In this document: positions 8,436 to 17,776 of the stretch, piece after piece
How the letters are laid out: the number at the start of each line of letters is the position of its first letter
How positions within the stretch are numbered: position 1 is the stretch's first letter
NCBI RefSeq assembly: GCF_011801125.1
Contig: NZ_CP046171.1
Span: 7,316,001-7,380,000 of the forward strand
DNA from: Nocardia brasiliensis
GTDB taxonomy: Bacteria > Actinomycetota > Actinomycetes > Mycobacteriales > Mycobacteriaceae
DNA length: 64,000 nt
Direction: 5' to 3'
Translations under genes and position numbers: made by a program
Notes under the pieces: generated by a model
Seen by the model: only the letters and a program-made list of their open reading frames with translations
Database searches by the model: none
Told to the model about the DNA's origin: nothing

Positions 8436-9680
8436 TCAGGCCAGGGCGGGCGCCTTCGACCCGGTTCGGCGTTGCAGCGCGAGGCCGAGCACCGTCATGC
8501 CGAGCGCCGCGACCAGGAGCCCGGCCAGCGTCCAGGCCAGGGCCGCGAAACCGTGCGGCGCGGCGGCAGCGGCGACCAGCGGGCCCACCGTGGCGCCGAC
8601 GTAGAAGCTGAACATCGCGACAGACATCGCGGCGGCCCGTGATTCGCCGCCCAATTCCCCCGCGCTCTGCAAAACGGCGGGGGCGATCACGCCGAGACCG
8701 CCGACCATGACGGCGAGCAGCACGGTCAGCACGGCGAGGTGGCTGCCCTCGAAGGTGGCCGCGACCATCGCCGCGGCGGCGACCAGCACGCCGAGCACGA
8801 TCTGGCTGTGCTTGGACAGCCGCGCCAGCGGCACCGCGAGCAACGGCAGCAACAGCATCACCGGCAGGGCGCCCGCACGCAGGGCGAGCAGCTCGCCGGA
8901 ACCAGTGACCACGCCGGTCAGTTCGAGACCGGTGTAGATGCCGACCATCACCGCCATGCTCATCGCACCCGCCACCAGCATCGGCACCAGGGGCAGCAGC
9001 CGGAACACCGCGGGGATCGCGGCATAGCTGTGCCGCAGCGGCAGTTCCCGCCCGGTCGGCGCGTCATCGAGCATCAGCTTGCGCAGCGCGACCGCGAGCA
9101 CGGCGAAAAGGATTGCGGAGGCGAGGAATACGGTGCGCCACGGGAACGAGGCGACCACCGCCTGCGAGACGATTTGCGCGACCACCGTCGCGGCCAGGAA
9201 CGAGGTGGCGATGGACATCGTCACCACGGCGCGATGCGCGGGCGTGATGCGGGTGGCGACGTAGGCCATGATCGCGGGCGGAATCGAGCCGACGACCAGC
9301 CCCTGCACGACGCGCAGCGCGACCGCCACCGGGGCACTGAAGGCCAGGCCGGTCAACAGCGTGACCACCGCGGCGACCAGCATGCCGGTCATCAGCACCT
9401 TGCGATGGCCGTAGCGATCCGAGAGCGGACCGAAGAGTACGAACCCGCCCGCGTAGCCGAAGGCGAACGCGCTGATGATCCAGGTCATCACGCCCGAGCC
9501 GACGTTCCAGTCCGCTTTCATGGCGGTGAACAGGGGAATCGGGACATACATCTGTCCGGTGGCGAGCAAAGCGGACAACACGAAAACAGGCAGGGTGCGC
9601 GCCGTGTGGGTGCGCGGCGCAGCGCTGAGGGTGGGCGCGGTGGCCGGGGCACCGGCCGGGAGGAGGGTCTGCGTTGCCAT
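8436..9680 (-). CDS. MFS transporter, drug/metabolite exporter type
   Basis: A 414-residue major facilitator protein with about 12 hydrophobic spans in two halves. The conserved loop 2-3 motif A reads FGPLSDRYGHRKVLM. This single-permease form resembles the AraJ/YnfM-type exporters. It is divergently transcribed from the TetR regulator at 9756, with a perfect AACCAA/TTGGTT palindrome between the two starts. This is the classic arrangement of a TetR-repressed efflux pump whose substrate also relieves repression. The ATG at 9680 is the only good start. The substrate cannot be read from sequence. Confidence 0.88.
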   Translation of the reverse strand: MATQTLLPAGAPATAPTLSAAPRTHTARTLPVFVLSALLATGQMYVPIPLFTAMKADWNVGSGVMTWIISAFAFGYAGGFVLFGPLSDRYGHRKVLMTGMLVAAVVTLLTGLAFSAPVAVALRVVQGLVVGSIPPAIMAYVATRITPAHRAVVTMSIATSFLAATVVAQIVSQAVVASFPWRTVFLASAILFAVLAVALRKLMLDDAPTGRELPLRHSYAAIPAVFRLLPLVPMLVAGAMSMAVMVGIYTGLELTGVVTGSGELLALRAGALPVMLLLPLLAVPLARLSKHSQIVLGVLVAAAAMVAATFEGSHLAVLTVLLAVMVGGLGVIAPAVLQSAGELGGESRAAAMSVAMFSFYVGATVGPLVAAAAAPHGFAALAWTLAGLLVAALGMTVLGLALQRRTGSKAPALA

Positions 9681-9715
9681 GTGGACGACAGTAGGTCCGC
9701 GGTCGGCACACTGTC

Positions 9716-9731
9716 AACCAAATAGTTGGTT
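9716..9731. promoter_or_regulatory. palindromic operator between MFS and TetR genes
   Basis: AACCAA-ATAG-TTGGTT is a perfect 6-bp inverted repeat with a 4-bp spacer. It lies in the 75-bp divergent promoter region, 36 bp from the MFS start and 25 bp from the tetR start. A TetR dimer bound here could block both promoters. Seen directly; the binding protein is inferred. Confidence 0.65.
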
Positions 9732-9755
9732 TAATGGGCTGGTAAAGTCGAACCC

Positions 9756-10784
9756 ATGACGGCAACGATGAAGCGCAGCGACGCGACCAAGCAGGCGCTG
9801 CTGCGTGCCGCCCGAAACGAATTCGCCGCATACGGCCTGGCCGGGGCGCGCGTCGACCGCATCGCGGAGGCGGCGGGGGTGAACAAGGAACGGATCTACG
9901 GCCTGTTCGGCAGCAAGGACAAGCTGTTCGACGTCATCCTGATCGACACCATGCGGGAATTCATGGATGTGGTCCAGCCGTTGACCGAGACCGACCCGGG
10001 CCGCTACGTCGCGAAGCTGTTCGACTATCACAACAACAACCCGCAGCTGCTGCGCCTGCTGCTGTGGGAGGGGCTGCACCGCGGCGTGGACGCGCACGAC
10101 ATCGATGGGTGGCGCGCGCAGAACTACGAGCGGAAATTCGCCAGGGCCATCGACCAATTCGGCGTCGACGCCCGATTCGCCGGGCACCTGCTGCTCGCGC
10201 TCTGCGGCATGTCCAACTGGAGTCTCGCGGTCCCGCAGACCACCAGGCTGCTGCTCGGCGCCGCCGCCGAGGACAAGGACGCGACCCGCGAGTTCATGCA
10301 GGAGTTCGCCCGCGCGGCGATGCGCAACTTCCCCCGCGACTACCAGCGTCGCGAGCCCGCCGGCGCACTCGATGCCGAGCCGGTCAACGGGTTGACTACC
10401 GAGTCTGCGCACCGATCCGCCACCGCGCAGGCCCGAGCCACCGCAACCGATCCCGAGACCCCGCTCCAACCAGGGATCTCGCTCCAACCCGAGGCCGCGC
10501 TCGGTCCCGAGGCCGCAGTCGGTCCCGAGCCCGCAGTCAGCCCCGAGGCCGCTGTCGACCTCGAGACCTCGCTCGATCCCGAGGCACCGCTCGATCCCGA
10601 TACCGCGGTCGATCGGGCCGCGCGGCGCCTGCGCGAGGCGCAGGCCGCGGCCGAGGCCGCCCGTGCCGAACTGGCCGAGGCCCTGCGCGACGCGCACGCG
10701 ACGGGCGCGAGCGCCAACCAGCTCGCCCGCCGGGTATCGGGCACGCTCTCGCGTCCCGTGGTGCTGAAGCTGCTCGCCGACTGA
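9756..10784 (+). CDS. TetR-type regulator with repeat linker and second C-terminal HTH
   Basis: A 342-residue protein, far longer than ordinary TetR regulators (about 190-220). Residues 1-60 form the TetR HTH (GARVDRIAEAAGVNKERIYGLFGSK region), and about 70-195 form the ligand domain. Residues 232-285 are nine six-residue repeats of the type xPEAAV, encoded by 18-bp DNA repeats. Residues about 286-342 form a charged helix (RRLREAQAAAEAARAELAEA) followed by GASANQLARRVSGTLSRPVVLKLL, which looks like a compact second HTH. It probably represses the divergent MFS exporter. The DNA-binding role of the C-terminal module is inferred. Confidence 0.85.
   Translation: MTATMKRSDATKQALLRAARNEFAAYGLAGARVDRIAEAAGVNKERIYGLFGSKDKLFDVILIDTMREFMDVVQPLTETDPGRYVAKLFDYHNNNPQLLRLLLWEGLHRGVDAHDIDGWRAQNYERKFARAIDQFGVDARFAGHLLLALCGMSNWSLAVPQTTRLLLGAAAEDKDATREFMQEFARAAMRNFPRDYQRREPAGALDAEPVNGLTTESAHRSATAQARATATDPETPLQPGISLQPEAALGPEAAVGPEPAVSPEAAVDLETSLDPEAPLDPDTAVDRAARRLREAQAAAEAARAELAEALRDAHATGASANQLARRVSGTLSRPVVLKLLAD
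10449..10610 (+). repeat. nine 18-bp in-frame repeats in the tetR gene
   Basis: Nine consecutive 18-bp units encode variants of (D/G/Q/S)PE(A/T)(A/P)(L/V). Unit cores resemble GGTCCCGAGGCCGCAGTC, with substitutions mostly at codon third positions and the first residue. The units keep frame exactly, so the array is a coding linker, not an intergenic repeat. Copy number is a likely source of strain variation. Confidence 0.85.
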
Positions 10785-10803
10785 GCGCCGGACCGGCGGC
10801 GGC

Positions 10804-12630
10804 CTAGAAGGCCGCCTCGTCCAGCTTCATGATGTCGTTGTCGATCGCCGCGATGATCGCCTTGTTCGCGGTGAGCTGCGGGAGCACGTTCTTGGCGAAA
10901 AAGCTTGCCGCACCGATCTTTCCGGTATAGAACGGCCGATCCTTCGGCGCCGCCTCCGCGGCGAGCGCGGCGGCCGCGATCTCGGCCTGCACCAGTAGCC
11001 GCCAGCCGATGAGCAGGTCGCCGACCGAGAGCAGGAAGCGCACCGAGCCGAGGCCGACCTTGTACAGCTCGGCCGGATCCTGCTGTCCCGCCATCAGATA
11101 GCCGGTGAGGGTGGCCGCCATCGCCTGCACGTCCGCCAAAGCCGTACGCAGCAGCTCGCGTTCGGTCTCGAAGCGCCCGCTCTTGGTGTCGAGGAAGGCC
11201 TCGATCTGACCGGTGACGTGCCCGATCGCCACGCCCTTGTCCCGAATGATCTTGCGGAAGAAGAAGTCCTGCGCCTGGATGGCGGTGGTGCCCTCGTACA
11301 GCGAGTCGATCTTCGCGTCCCGGATGTACTGCTCGATCGGGTAGTCCTGCAGATATCCCGAGCCGCCGAAGGTCTGCAGCGACTCGGTCAGGTACTGGTA
11401 GGCCCGTTCCGAGCCGACACCCTTGACGATCGGCAGCAGCAGATCGTCGACCCGATGCGCCAATTCGGCGTCCGCACCCGAAACCAGCTGTGCCACATCA
11501 GCATCCTGATGTGCCGCGGTGTACAGGTAGACCGCGCGCAGGCCTTCCGCGTAGGCCTTCTGCAAGGCCAGCGAGCGGCGCACGTCCGGGTGGTGGGTGA
11601 TGGTCACGCGCGGCGCGGCCTTGTCGGTCATCTGGGTCAGGTCGGCGCCCTGGACCCGCTCCTTGGCGTAGTCGAGCGCGTTCAGGTAACCGGTCGACAG
11701 CGTGCCGGAGGACTTGATGCCGACCATCATGCGGGCGTTCTCGATCACCTGGAACATCTGCGCGATGCCGTTGTGCACGTCGCCGACCAGCCAGCCGACC
11801 GCGGGCACGTCGCCGCCGAAGGTCAGCTCACAGGTGGGCGAGGACTTCAGGCCCATCTTGTGCTCGACATTGGTCGCGAACACGCCGTTGCGATCGCCGA
11901 GCTCGAGCGTCTCGGGGTCGAACAGGAACTTGGGCACGTAGAACAGCGACAGACCCTTGGTGCCGGGACCGGCCCCTTCGGGCCGCGCCAAGACCAGATG
12001 GAAGACGTTCTCGGCGGTGTCGCCGACATCGCCGCCGGAGATGAACCGCTTGACGCCCTCGATGTGCCAGGTGCCGTCGGGCTGCTCGATCGCCTTGGTG
12101 CGGCCCGCACCGACATCGGAGCCCGCGTCCGGCTCGGTGAGCACCATGGTGCCCTGCCAGCCCCGCTCGTAGCCCGCGGTGGCCCAGTGCCGCTGCTGCT
12201 CGGTGCCGACGTTGTAGAGCACCGAGGCCATCACCGGACCCATGTTGAAGAAGCTCGCCGACGGGTTGGCGCAGTTGATCATCTCCTGCACCGCCCAGAC
12301 CACCGCGGCGGGCGCGGGCGTGCCGCCCATGCCCTCGGGCAGCCCGAGCCTGCTCCAGTCCGCCTCGTGCACGGCCGTGATGGTCTTGCGCAACGCGTCG
12401 GGCACCGAGATGGAGTGGGTGGCCGGGTCGAAGACCACCGGATCGCGATCGGCGGCCGCGAACGATTCCGCGATCGGGCCCTCGGCCAGCCGCTTCACCT
12501 CGGCGAGGATCTCGCGCACGGTCTCGGAGTCCAGATCACCGTAAGCACCGGTGTCGAGGAGCTTGTCCAGCCCGAACACCTCGAACAGGTTGAACTCGAT
12601 GTCTCGCACGTTCGCCTTGTAGTGACCCAC
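10804..12630 (-). CDS. fadE5: acyl-CoA dehydrogenase, FadE5 type
   Basis: A 608-residue flavoenzyme very similar along its length to mycobacterial FadE5 (Rv0244c), an unusually large acyl-CoA dehydrogenase with broad chain-length range in beta-oxidation. Diagnostic stretches include [19 protein letters not shown] at the N-terminus, [19 protein letters not shown] in the middle, and [14 protein letters not shown] with C-terminal LDEAAF. The GTG at 12630 is chosen because GGGAGGA lies 6 bp upstream and homologues begin MxHYK. An upstream in-frame TTG at 12669 would add 13 unconserved residues. It stands alone, divergent from urtA across a 326-bp intergenic region. Confidence 0.93.
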   Translation of the reverse strand: MGHYKANVRDIEFNLFEVFGLDKLLDTGAYGDLDSETVREILAEVKRLAEGPIAESFAAADRDPVVFDPATHSISVPDALRKTITAVHEADWSRLGLPEGMGGTPAPAAVVWAVQEMINCANPSASFFNMGPVMASVLYNVGTEQQRHWATAGYERGWQGTMVLTEPDAGSDVGAGRTKAIEQPDGTWHIEGVKRFISGGDVGDTAENVFHLVLARPEGAGPGTKGLSLFYVPKFLFDPETLELGDRNGVFATNVEHKMGLKSSPTCELTFGGDVPAVGWLVGDVHNGIAQMFQVIENARMMVGIKSSGTLSTGYLNALDYAKERVQGADLTQMTDKAAPRVTITHHPDVRRSLALQKAYAEGLRAVYLYTAAHQDADVAQLVSGADAELAHRVDDLLLPIVKGVGSERAYQYLTESLQTFGGSGYLQDYPIEQYIRDAKIDSLYEGTTAIQAQDFFFRKIIRDKGVAIGHVTGQIEAFLDTKSGRFETERELLRTALADVQAMAATLTGYLMAGQQDPAELYKVGLGSVRFLLSVGDLLIGWRLLVQAEIAAAALAAEAAPKDRPFYTGKIGAASFFAKNVLPQLTANKAIIAAIDNDIMKLDEAAF

Positions 12631-12956
12631 GACGGTCCTCCCGGGTTCGGCCGTTCTGACGTTGTACAAACGCAGCGTGCCCCACCGCGGTCACGCTACG
12701 CAACCGTAAGCATGGGCCGCCCGCGCCGAGTTCACCAGGTGGTAACCACCAAGGGTTCACACGGACGAAACAGACGAAACGGACTCGTCATCGAGAGATA
12801 TTCCGCCGCAACAACTTCTGTCTAACGTTCGGACCACGAAGACCCCCGCCGCCCGCGGCCGGTCCACCGCGCTGACCGGGGCAAAGACGGGATGAATTCG
12901 CCGCGGCGCACTGCGCGCCGCGAGTTCTGCCTGATGAAGTGAGAAGGGTCCGCCCC
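12631..12956. promoter_or_regulatory. fadE5-urtA divergent intergenic region
   Basis: No gene is seen in these 326 bp. Contents: a perfect palindrome GGTGGT-A-ACCACC at 12738-12750, a candidate operator for fadE5. Just beyond it, TTCAC-n6-GAAAC at 12756-12771 resembles a GlnR half-site pair, which would fit nitrogen control of the urea transporter. At 12902-12922 a CGCGGCGC/GCGCCGCG hairpin lies in the probable urtA leader. GAGAAGG before the urtA ATG is its ribosome-binding site. All protein-binding assignments are inferred. Confidence 0.4.
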
Positions 12957-14237
12957 ATGTCAGATTTCCGTGCCATCCCTCGACTCCGCTCCCGGCGCAT
13001 GGCCAAGGCGATGGCGGTACCGACCGCGGTGGCGCTCGCCGGGCTGTTGCTGACCGCGTGCGGCGCCCGCGACGATGCCTCGACCACGGGCTCGAACGCG
13101 GCCTCCTGCGTGGACACCTCGAAGGACTCGATCAAGATCGGTTCGCTGCACTCGCTGTCGGGCACGATGGCGATCTCCGAGGTGACCGTCGCCAATTCGA
13201 CCAAGCTGGCGGTCGATCAGATCAACGCCGCGGGCGGCGTGCTCGGCAAGCGGATCGAGCTGGTGCTCGAGGACGGCGCGTCGGATCCGAAGACCTTCGC
13301 CGAGAAGGCCGAGAAGTTGATCAGCTCCGACTGTGTCGCCGCGGTGTTCGGCGGCTGGACCTCGTCGAGCCGCAAGGCGATGAAGCCCAAGTTCGAGAAC
13401 CTGAACGCACTGCTGTACTACCCGGTCCAGTACGAGGGACTGGAGGACAGCAAGAACATCTTCTACACCGGCGCGACGACCAACCAGCAGATCGTTCCGG
13501 CGCTGGATTACCTGAAACAGCAGGGCATCACCTCGCTGTACCTGGTCGGCTCCGACTACGTCTTCCCGCAGACGGCCAATCGGGAGATCAAGGCGTACGC
13601 GCAGGCCAACGGCATCGAGATCAAGGGCGAGGACTACACCCCGCTCGGCTCCACCGACTTCTCCACCATCGTGAACAAGGTGCGAAACGCCAAGGCGGGC
13701 GCGGTGTTCAACACCCTCAATGGCGATTCGAACGTCGCCTTCTTCCGCGAGTACACCAGTGCAGGCCTCAAAGCCGCCGAGATGCCGGTGGTTTCGGTCT
13801 CCATCGCCGAGGAGGAGGTCGCCGGCATCGGCGCGCAGAACATCGCGGGCCAGCTCACCGCGTGGAACTACTACCAGACCGTGGACACCCCGGTGAACAA
13901 GAAGTTCGTGGCCGACTACAAGGCCGCCTTCGGCGCCGACAAGCCGACCTCGGACCCGATGGAGGCCGCCTACGCCTCGGTCTTCCTGTGGAAGAACACC
14001 GTCGAGAAGGCGAAGTCGTTCCAGGTGGCCGACGTGCAGGCCGCGGCGGACGGCGTGAGCTTCGAGGCGCCGGAAGGACTGGTCACCATCGACGGCGCCA
14101 ACCACCACATCACCAAGACCGCGCGAATCGGCGAGATCCGGCCGGACGGGCTCATCTACACCGTGTGGGATTCGGGCAAGGCCGTCACGCCCGACCCGTA
14201 TCTGAAGTCCTACGAGTGGGCCAAGGGCCTCAAGTAG
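12957..14237 (+). CDS. urtA: urea ABC transporter substrate-binding lipoprotein
   Basis: A 426-residue periplasmic-type binding protein of the Leu/Ile/Val fold, anchored as a lipoprotein. The signal peptide ends in the lipobox LLTAC with Cys at about residue 35. Core UrtA features include [45 protein letters not shown] and [13 protein letters not shown]. These separate urea-binding UrtA from branched-chain amino-acid binders. The ATG at 12957 follows AGAAGG; an in-frame GTG at 12939 is less likely. It is followed directly by urtB with no gap, so the five urt genes form one operon that imports urea as a nitrogen source. Confidence 0.94.
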   Translation: MSDFRAIPRLRSRRMAKAMAVPTAVALAGLLLTACGARDDASTTGSNAASCVDTSKDSIKIGSLHSLSGTMAISEVTVANSTKLAVDQINAAGGVLGKRIELVLEDGASDPKTFAEKAEKLISSDCVAAVFGGWTSSSRKAMKPKFENLNALLYYPVQYEGLEDSKNIFYTGATTNQQIVPALDYLKQQGITSLYLVGSDYVFPQTANREIKAYAQANGIEIKGEDYTPLGSTDFSTIVNKVRNAKAGAVFNTLNGDSNVAFFREYTSAGLKAAEMPVVSVSIAEEEVAGIGAQNIAGQLTAWNYYQTVDTPVNKKFVADYKAAFGADKPTSDPMEAAYASVFLWKNTVEKAKSFQVADVQAAADGVSFEAPEGLVTIDGANHHITKTARIGEIRPDGLIYTVWDSGKAVTPDPYLKSYEWAKGLK

Positions 14238-15122
14238 ATGGATGTCGTTGTCGGCCAGCTCTTCACGGGGCTGAGCCTGGGTTCGATTCTGCTGCTCGCC
14301 GCGCTCGGCCTTGCCCTGACCTTCGGCCAGATGGGCGTGATCAACATGGCGCACGGTGAATTCATCATGGCCGGTTGCTACACGACCTATGTTGTGCAGC
14401 AGGTCATCTCGTCGACCGGCGCGGCACTTGCGGTGTCCTTGCCGGTCGGCTTCCTGGTCGGCGGCCTACTCGGCGCGGCACTGGAGATGGGCCTGATCCG
14501 CTGGATGTACACCCGGCCGCTGGACACGCTGCTTGTCACCTTCGGCGTCGGGCTGGTGCTGCAGCAGCTGGCCCGCGATCTCTTCGGCGCACCCGCCAAG
14601 AACGTGCTCGCGCCCGAATGGCTCAGCGGCGGAGTGACGATCCTGGGCGCGGTGGTGCCGAAGAGCCGCCTGTTCATCCTGGTGCTCGCCGTCGCCGCGG
14701 TGCTCGCACTGGCCACGGTCTTGCGGACGACGCCGCTGGGCAGGCGCATCCGCGCCGTGGTGCAGAACCGCGACCTGGCCGAAACCAGCGGTGTGTCCAG
14801 CCGTTTCACCGATATCAGCACCTTCTTCATCGGGTCGGGGCTGGCCGGCATCGCGGGGGTCGCGTTGACCCTGATCGGTTCGACCAGCCCCACCATCGGC
14901 CAGAGCTATCTGATCGACGCGTTTCTCGTGGTGGTGATCGGCGGGCTCGGCCAGATCAAGGGCACGGTGCTCGCGGCCTTCGCGCTCGGGCTGCTCAACT
15001 CGTTCATCGAGTACTCGACGACCGCGTCGATCGCGAAGGTCATCGTCTTCGTCGCCATCGTCGTCTTCCTCCAGGTCCGGCCGCAGGGCCTGTTCCTCAC
15101 CAGGACAAGGAGTCTCGTATGA
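14238..15122 (+). CDS. urtB: urea ABC transporter permease UrtB
   Basis: A 294-residue LivH-type permease with about eight membrane spans. It starts immediately after the urtA stop codon and ends in an ATGA overlap with urtC. Characteristic stretches are ALGLALTFGQMGVINMAHGE near the N-terminus and GLGQIKGTVLAAFALGLLNS near the C-terminus. In the membrane it pairs with UrtC to form the urea channel powered by UrtD and UrtE. No urease or urea amidolyase gene lies in the window, so urea must be broken down by enzymes encoded elsewhere. Confidence 0.94.
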   Translation: MDVVVGQLFTGLSLGSILLLAALGLALTFGQMGVINMAHGEFIMAGCYTTYVVQQVISSTGAALAVSLPVGFLVGGLLGAALEMGLIRWMYTRPLDTLLVTFGVGLVLQQLARDLFGAPAKNVLAPEWLSGGVTILGAVVPKSRLFILVLAVAAVLALATVLRTTPLGRRIRAVVQNRDLAETSGVSSRFTDISTFFIGSGLAGIAGVALTLIGSTSPTIGQSYLIDAFLVVVIGGLGQIKGTVLAAFALGLLNSFIEYSTTASIAKVIVFVAIVVFLQVRPQGLFLTRTRSLV

Positions 15123-16240
15123 CCAAGGCGACACGCCGGTGGCGCGAGCACTCCACCTGGACCGCCCTCGGCGGCTTCGGGATCGCAGCGATCCTGTTGT
15201 TCGCGGTCGCTCCCGCGGTGCTCAGCGACTTCCGCCTGAATCTGCTCGCGAAATTCCTGTGCTTCGCCATCGTGGCCGTCGGCATCGGATTGGCGTGGGG
15301 CCGAGGGGGAATGCTCACGCTCGGGCAGGGTGTGTTCTTCGGCCTCGGCGCCTACCTCATGGCGATGCATCTGCAACTGGCCGACGCGGCCCGGCTCGGC
15401 AACGGGGTGCCCGAGTTCATGGAGATCGCCGGCATCGCTGAACTACCCGCGTTCTGGCAGCCTTTCGCGTCCGCACCGGTCACGCTGCTCGCCATCGCGG
15501 TACTGCCCGCGCTGGTCGCGGCGGTGCTCGGCTACGGCGTCTTCAAGCGCAGGGTCAAGGGCGCGTACTTCGCCATTCTGAGCCAGGCGCTGGCCGCGGC
15601 GCTGGCGATCCTGCTGACCGGGCAGCAGGCCATCGGCGGCTTCACCGGGTTGTCGGACTTCCGGGCGTTATTCGGCTTCAAGCTCGCCGACCCGGCGAAT
15701 CGGCGGATGCTGTTCTTCCTCGCGGCGGGCACGCTGCTCGTGGTGGTGGCGCTGGCGCGGCAGCTGATGCACAGCCGCTACGGGGAACTGCTTGTCGCGG
15801 TGCGGGATCAGGAGGAGCGGGTGCGCTTCCTCGGCTACGACCCGGCCAACGTGAAGATCGTCGCGTACGTGGTCGCGGCGTTCTTCGCCGGCATCGCCGG
15901 TGCGCTGTTCACCCCGATCGTCGGCATCATCTCGCCCGCCGACATCGGCGTCGTGCCCTCCATCGCGTTCCTGATCGGCGTCGCGATCGGCGGGCGGACC
16001 ACGCTGCTCGGTCCGGTGCTCGGCGCGATCGGGGTGGCGTGGGCGCAGACGGCGTTGTCCGAGCAGTTCCCGTCCGGGTGGACCTATCTGCAAGGGGTGT
16101 TGTTCATCATGGTGATCGGTTTCGTTCCAGCCGGCTTGGCGGGCGCTTGGCCGCTACTGAAAGGGCTGCTGGACAATAGATCTCGACGTGCTGCCCCGAC
16201 AACGCCGCTGCCGGAACCGGTGCGAGCGGAGGCGCGATGA
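15119..16240 (+). CDS. urtC: urea ABC transporter permease UrtC
   Basis: A 373-residue LivM-type permease. The ATG at 15119 overlaps the urtB TGA by four bases, which supports translational coupling. About ten hydrophobic spans are visible. Family stretches include GRGGMLTLGQGVFFGLGAYLM, VRDQEERVRFLGYDPANVK (the cytosolic coupling helix region) and GGRTTLLGPVLGAIGVAW. It forms the transmembrane heterodimer with UrtB. The C-terminal tail is a short Arg/Pro-rich segment, and its stop overlaps the urtD start. Confidence 0.94.
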   Translation: MTKATRRWREHSTWTALGGFGIAAILLFAVAPAVLSDFRLNLLAKFLCFAIVAVGIGLAWGRGGMLTLGQGVFFGLGAYLMAMHLQLADAARLGNGVPEFMEIAGIAELPAFWQPFASAPVTLLAIAVLPALVAAVLGYGVFKRRVKGAYFAILSQALAAALAILLTGQQAIGGFTGLSDFRALFGFKLADPANRRMLFFLAAGTLLVVVALARQLMHSRYGELLVAVRDQEERVRFLGYDPANVKIVAYVVAAFFAGIAGALFTPIVGIISPADIGVVPSIAFLIGVAIGGRTTLLGPVLGAIGVAWAQTALSEQFPSGWTYLQGVLFIMVIGFVPAGLAGAWPLLKGLLDNRSRRAAPTTPLPEPVRAEAR

Positions 16241-17073
16241 CCACGCCGCCGCTGCCCGGCGCCACCGCGAGCATGTCCCGTGAATACCTCGAAATCCGCG
16301 GTCTCTCGGTGAGTTTCGACGGATTCCAAGCGGTGACCGACGTCGATCTGACTGTGCTGCAAGGTGATCTGCGCTTCCTGATCGGCCCCAACGGGGCCGG
16401 GAAGACAACGCTCATCGACGCGATCACCGGTTTGGTGAGTGCCACCGGATCGGCGCAGAAGACCGGCGTCGAATTGCTCGGCAAGAAGGTGCATCAGATC
16501 GCCAGGCTCGGCGTCGGGCGCACCTTCCAGACCGCCAGCGTGTTCGAACAGCTCAGTGTCCTGCAGAATCTCGACATCGCCGCCGGCGCGGGGCGTTCCG
16601 TGCGCACCATGCTGCGCCGCCGCCGGTCGGTGCTGCCGCGCATCGAGGAGGCCATGGAGCTCACCGGCCTCGGCGGCCTGCGTGACCGGCCCGCGGGCGT
16701 GCTCGCGCACGGCCAGAAGCAGTGGCTCGAGATCGGCATGCTGCTGGTGCAGCACGCGTCGGTGCTGCTGCTCGACGAACCGGTCGCGGGCATGAGTGCC
16801 GAGGAACGCGAGGAAACCGGAAACCTGTTGCGCCGCATCGGCGGCGACCGGGTCATCGTGGTGGTCGAGCACGACATGGACTTCATGCGGGCCTTCGCGA
16901 GCTCGGTGACCGTGCTCGCGGGCGGACAGGTGCTCAGCGAGGGCACCGTGGCACAGGTGCAGGCCGATCCGCTGGTGCAGCAGGTCTATCTCGGCACCGC
17001 CGCGGCGATCGGCTCCGACCTCGAAGAGGTTGCCGCCGCACACGATCACGCCTCGAACAAGGAGTCCGCCTGA
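16237..17073 (+). CDS. urtD: urea ABC transporter ATPase UrtD
   Basis: A 278-residue ABC ATPase of the LivG type. Walker A is GPNGAGKTT (about residue 52), the Q-loop region follows GRTFQTASVF, and Walker B is VLLLDEPVAGM, with the switch His in VVVEHDMDFM. The signature motif is unusual: where LSGGQ is expected the sequence reads LAHGQKQWLEIGM, as is common in UrtD. It overlaps urtC by 4 bp and its TGA overlaps the urtE ATG. With UrtE it provides the ATP-driven half of the urea importer. Confidence 0.93.
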   Translation: MTTPPLPGATASMSREYLEIRGLSVSFDGFQAVTDVDLTVLQGDLRFLIGPNGAGKTTLIDAITGLVSATGSAQKTGVELLGKKVHQIARLGVGRTFQTASVFEQLSVLQNLDIAAGAGRSVRTMLRRRRSVLPRIEEAMELTGLGGLRDRPAGVLAHGQKQWLEIGMLLVQHASVLLLDEPVAGMSAEEREETGNLLRRIGGDRVIVVVEHDMDFMRAFASSVTVLAGGQVLSEGTVAQVQADPLVQQVYLGTAAAIGSDLEEVAAAHDHASNKESA

Positions 17074-17765
17074 TGCTCGAGCTCGTCGACCTCCATTCCG
17101 GCTACGGTCGCACCGAGGTGATCCACGGTGTCTCGGTGACGGTTCCGGACGACAGCGTCGTCGCCGTGCTCGGCCACAACGGCGCGGGCAAGACCACCCT
17201 GCTGCGCACGGCGGTCGGGCTGATCGGCACCTGGTCGGGTCAGATCCGATTCGACGGCGAGGTGCTCACCAAACTGTCGCCGTCGCGGCGGGTGCGCCGC
17301 GGCATCGCGTATGTGCCACAGGGACAACAGAGTTTCCCGCAGTTGACCACCGCGGAGAACCTGCAGGTGGTCGCCGACGGACGCAAGCGCGGCAAGGCCT
17401 CGATCGACGAGGCGCTCGATCTGTTCCCCGCACTGCGGGAGCTGTTGCCGCGCAAGGCCGGGCTGCTCTCCGGCGGGCAGCGACAGCAGCTGGCGATCGC
17501 CCGTGCGCTGATCACCGAGCCCAAGCTGCTCATCCTCGACGAACCCACCGAGGGCATCCAGCCGTCCGTGGTCGCCGAGATCGAGCGCACCATCGTCGAT
17601 CTGACCCGGCGCGGCGGGTTGAGCGTGCTACTGGTGGAGCAGCACATCGGCTTCGCTTTGCAAGCGGCACAACGCTGCTACATCCTGCAGGCGGGCCGCG
17701 TCACCGCCACGGGTGCGGGCGGCGCCGCCGCGGCGGACGCGGTACGGACGGCGATGGCGATCTGA
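17073..17765 (+). CDS. urtE: urea ABC transporter ATPase UrtE
   Basis: A 230-residue ABC ATPase of the LivF type, last gene of the urt operon. Walker A is GHNGAGKTTLL, the ABC signature is LLSGGQRQQLAIARAL, Walker B is LLILDEPTEGIQP, and the switch His is in LVEQHIGFAL. IAYVPQGQQSFPQLT is typical of UrtE. The start is the ATG at 17073 within TGATG, overlapping the urtD stop by one base. The C-terminus ends in an Ala-rich tail (GGAAAADAVRTAMAI). No clear terminator is visible in the 11 bp before the convergent NERD gene. Confidence 0.94.
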   Translation: MLELVDLHSGYGRTEVIHGVSVTVPDDSVVAVLGHNGAGKTTLLRTAVGLIGTWSGQIRFDGEVLTKLSPSRRVRRGIAYVPQGQQSFPQLTTAENLQVVADGRKRGKASIDEALDLFPALRELLPRKAGLLSGGQRQQLAIARALITEPKLLILDEPTEGIQPSVVAEIERTIVDLTRRGGLSVLLVEQHIGFALQAAQRCYILQAGRVTATGAGGAAAADAVRTAMAI

Positions 17766-17776
17766 GCCCGCCGGGG

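Noticed and set aside
10449..10610. Possible CRISPR or intergenic repeat array
   Set aside because: The 18-bp units are contiguous, without spacers, and in frame within the TetR gene.
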